From Pavlovales sp. CCMP2436 (taxonomy: Eukaryota > Haptophyta > Pavlovophyceae > Pavlovales): DNA of 17,910 nt. Below the pieces are notes generated by a model that worked only from the letters and a program-made list of their open reading frames with translations, did not search any database and was not told the DNA's origin. Positions 16,873-17,910 of this stretch are shown here, in pieces. Location of the stretch: positions 106,427-124,336 of the forward strand of contig MU631540.1 of assembly GCA_026770615.1 (NCBI GenBank), in the 5' to 3' direction. The translations under genes and the position numbers were made by a program. Positions within the stretch are counted from its first letter, which is position 1, and every line of letters starts with the position of its first letter.

Positions 16873-17445
16873 GGGTCTAGCGCCGCGGGCCTCTGTCGTG
16901 CTGTAAACTAACTTCCTCAAACTTCTCATTCACAGTGGCCCGGTAAGGTTAGCTTTCGTCACGGGTCAGCAGGGGCTGGGGGTGTCAGACCGCAAGTGGG
17001 GAACAACCATACTGAGCACTGTTAGCCTCCATAATTGAAGACAGAGCTCGCTCTAGGCTTGCTGGATTCGTCTCGGCGAGCTCTATTTCATGCATTTATC
17101 AAAAAATTGTATGAATGTAAGTTTGGGTACGTGCCTCTATCTCGTGTACGGATCCACTTAGCTGACCGGGCCACGGATCCGTTCTGGCCCCTCCGCAACA
17201 TGGATCGCCGGAAGGATATGAAAAACGGATCCGGATGTGCCCTTAACCCGACTGGGTGCAATAATAATAAATTAAGAAATTATTCTATTGCACTTTCGCA
17301 ATGCCCACGATTGACGAATGTTTTTATATGACGGCTAGACCCCTGAGTATATTCAATAGGTTTTCAACCCTATTCAATAGGATGGGTTCGGCACGCTGTA
17401 GTCGACGAACCGCGCGGCGGGGACCTAGGGTCACCGCACCTCACC
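16873..17445. other. Stretch after the dehydrogenase gene, repeat R2 only
   Basis: It contains the second R2 copy (16990-17136), three GGATCC sites near 17150-17235, an ATTCAATAGG..CCTATTCAATAGG duplication (17351-17381) and otherwise unremarkable sequence. The short frames here have no family signature. Confidence 0.55.
16990..17136 (+). repeat. Dispersed repeat R2, copy 2
   Basis: It is the same element as 11180-11325 in the same orientation, with scattered substitutions and a few small indels. R1 is not found upstream; a weaker match to the sequence before R2 (TTCG.TCAC) extends to about 16950. Confidence 0.85.
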
Positions 17446-17460
17446 ATGGACAGTACAACA

Positions 17461-17868
17461 TGCGCGCTCGCAGCGTCACGATGCTGTCCACGTGAGGTAC
17501 TCGCTGGCACCTCTCGACCACCCATCTCGCTCGGGTCCTCAAGTGGATGTGCGTCGCGCGCTGCGGAGGGCGCTGCTGCGCGCGGCGGCGGGCCGCACAC
17601 GGAGACGCCGCTCAAGGCTACCAAGGCTACGACGACGATGCTGTTCCCTGCGGCCGCCGCAGTGTGCGCGCTCGTAGCGTCGCGATGCTGTTCACTTGAG
17701 GTACTTGCTGGCACCTCTCGACCACCCGTCTCGCTCGGGTCCTCAAGTGGATGTGCGTCGCGCGCTTGCGGAGGGCGCTGCTGCGCGTGACGGCGGGCCG
17801 CACACGGAGACGCCGCTCAAGGCTACCAAGGCTACGAAGACGATGCTGCTCCCTGCGGCCGCCACGGC
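17461..17868 (+). repeat. 204-bp tandem repeat, two copies
   Basis: TGCGCGCTCG begins copies at 17461 and 17665. The copies are about 93-95 percent alike by eye and share blocks such as CTGGCACCTCTCGACCACCC, TCAAGTGGATGTGCGTCGCG and CGCTCAAGGCTACCAAGGCT. Copy 1 is open in several frames. Copy 2 has one extra T (GCGCTTGCGG near 17763), which shifts the frame and ends the plus frame that starts at 17446. The sequence after 17869 differs, so the array may end there. A repetitive coding exon or a minisatellite are both possible. Confidence 0.85.
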
Positions 17869-17910
17869 AGGGCTGCGGCGGCCGAGGCGCGGCCGAGGCG
17901 GGGCGTGGGG

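Overview
The window reads as nuclear DNA of a GC-rich unicellular eukaryote. The support is a Ty1/copia polyprotein with its 3' LTR start, several terminal-inverted-repeat (TIR) DNA elements with target-site duplications (TSDs), many microsatellites and minisatellites, and widely spaced single genes without operons. The style (very GC-rich ORFs, little room for introns, GCC/CA/poly-G tracts) fits a haptophyte-like or other GC-rich alga, but the lineage is inference only.

Layout. 1-2.0 kb: 3' part of a decayed Copia element (reverse transcriptase, RNase H, polypurine tract, 3' LTR start). 2.0-2.4 kb: imperfect 54-bp repeats. 2433-2931: a 499-bp TIR element flanked by TA. 3718-4205: a 488-bp TIR element with TTA duplication and a poly-C repeat interior. 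4291-6728 (minus): a RecQ-like helicase pseudogene with two stops and one frame change; its 3' end is split by a 155-bp miniature element with a perfect 8-bp duplication. 7493-8467 (minus): an apparently intact PDZ-like protein gene. 8.5-12.0 kb: no convincing gene; CA/CG and poly-G tracts, short duplications, and two copies of a dispersed repeat. 12062-13021 (minus): an inositol-monophosphatase-family enzyme, head to head with an unrecognised 293-residue gene (13096-13977, plus). 14100-15187: a 1088-bp TIR element of the same TTA family as the one at 3.7 kb, holding poly-G-punctuated repeats, a telomere-like tract and a Pro/Ala-rich reading frame. 15460-15574: a 115-bp foldback. 15898-16872 (plus): an NmrA-like atypical short-chain dehydrogenase. 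17.46-17.9 kb: a 204-bp tandem repeat running off the window.

How the parts relate. The four intact-looking genes share no evident pathway. They are small single-exon genes lying between transposon remnants. The history visible here is repeated mobile-element insertion. The two TTA-family elements share ends and a homopolymer-run repeat architecture but differ in the interior repeat sequence. This is the best candidate in the window for something not yet described. No RNA gene, CRISPR array or origin was recognised.
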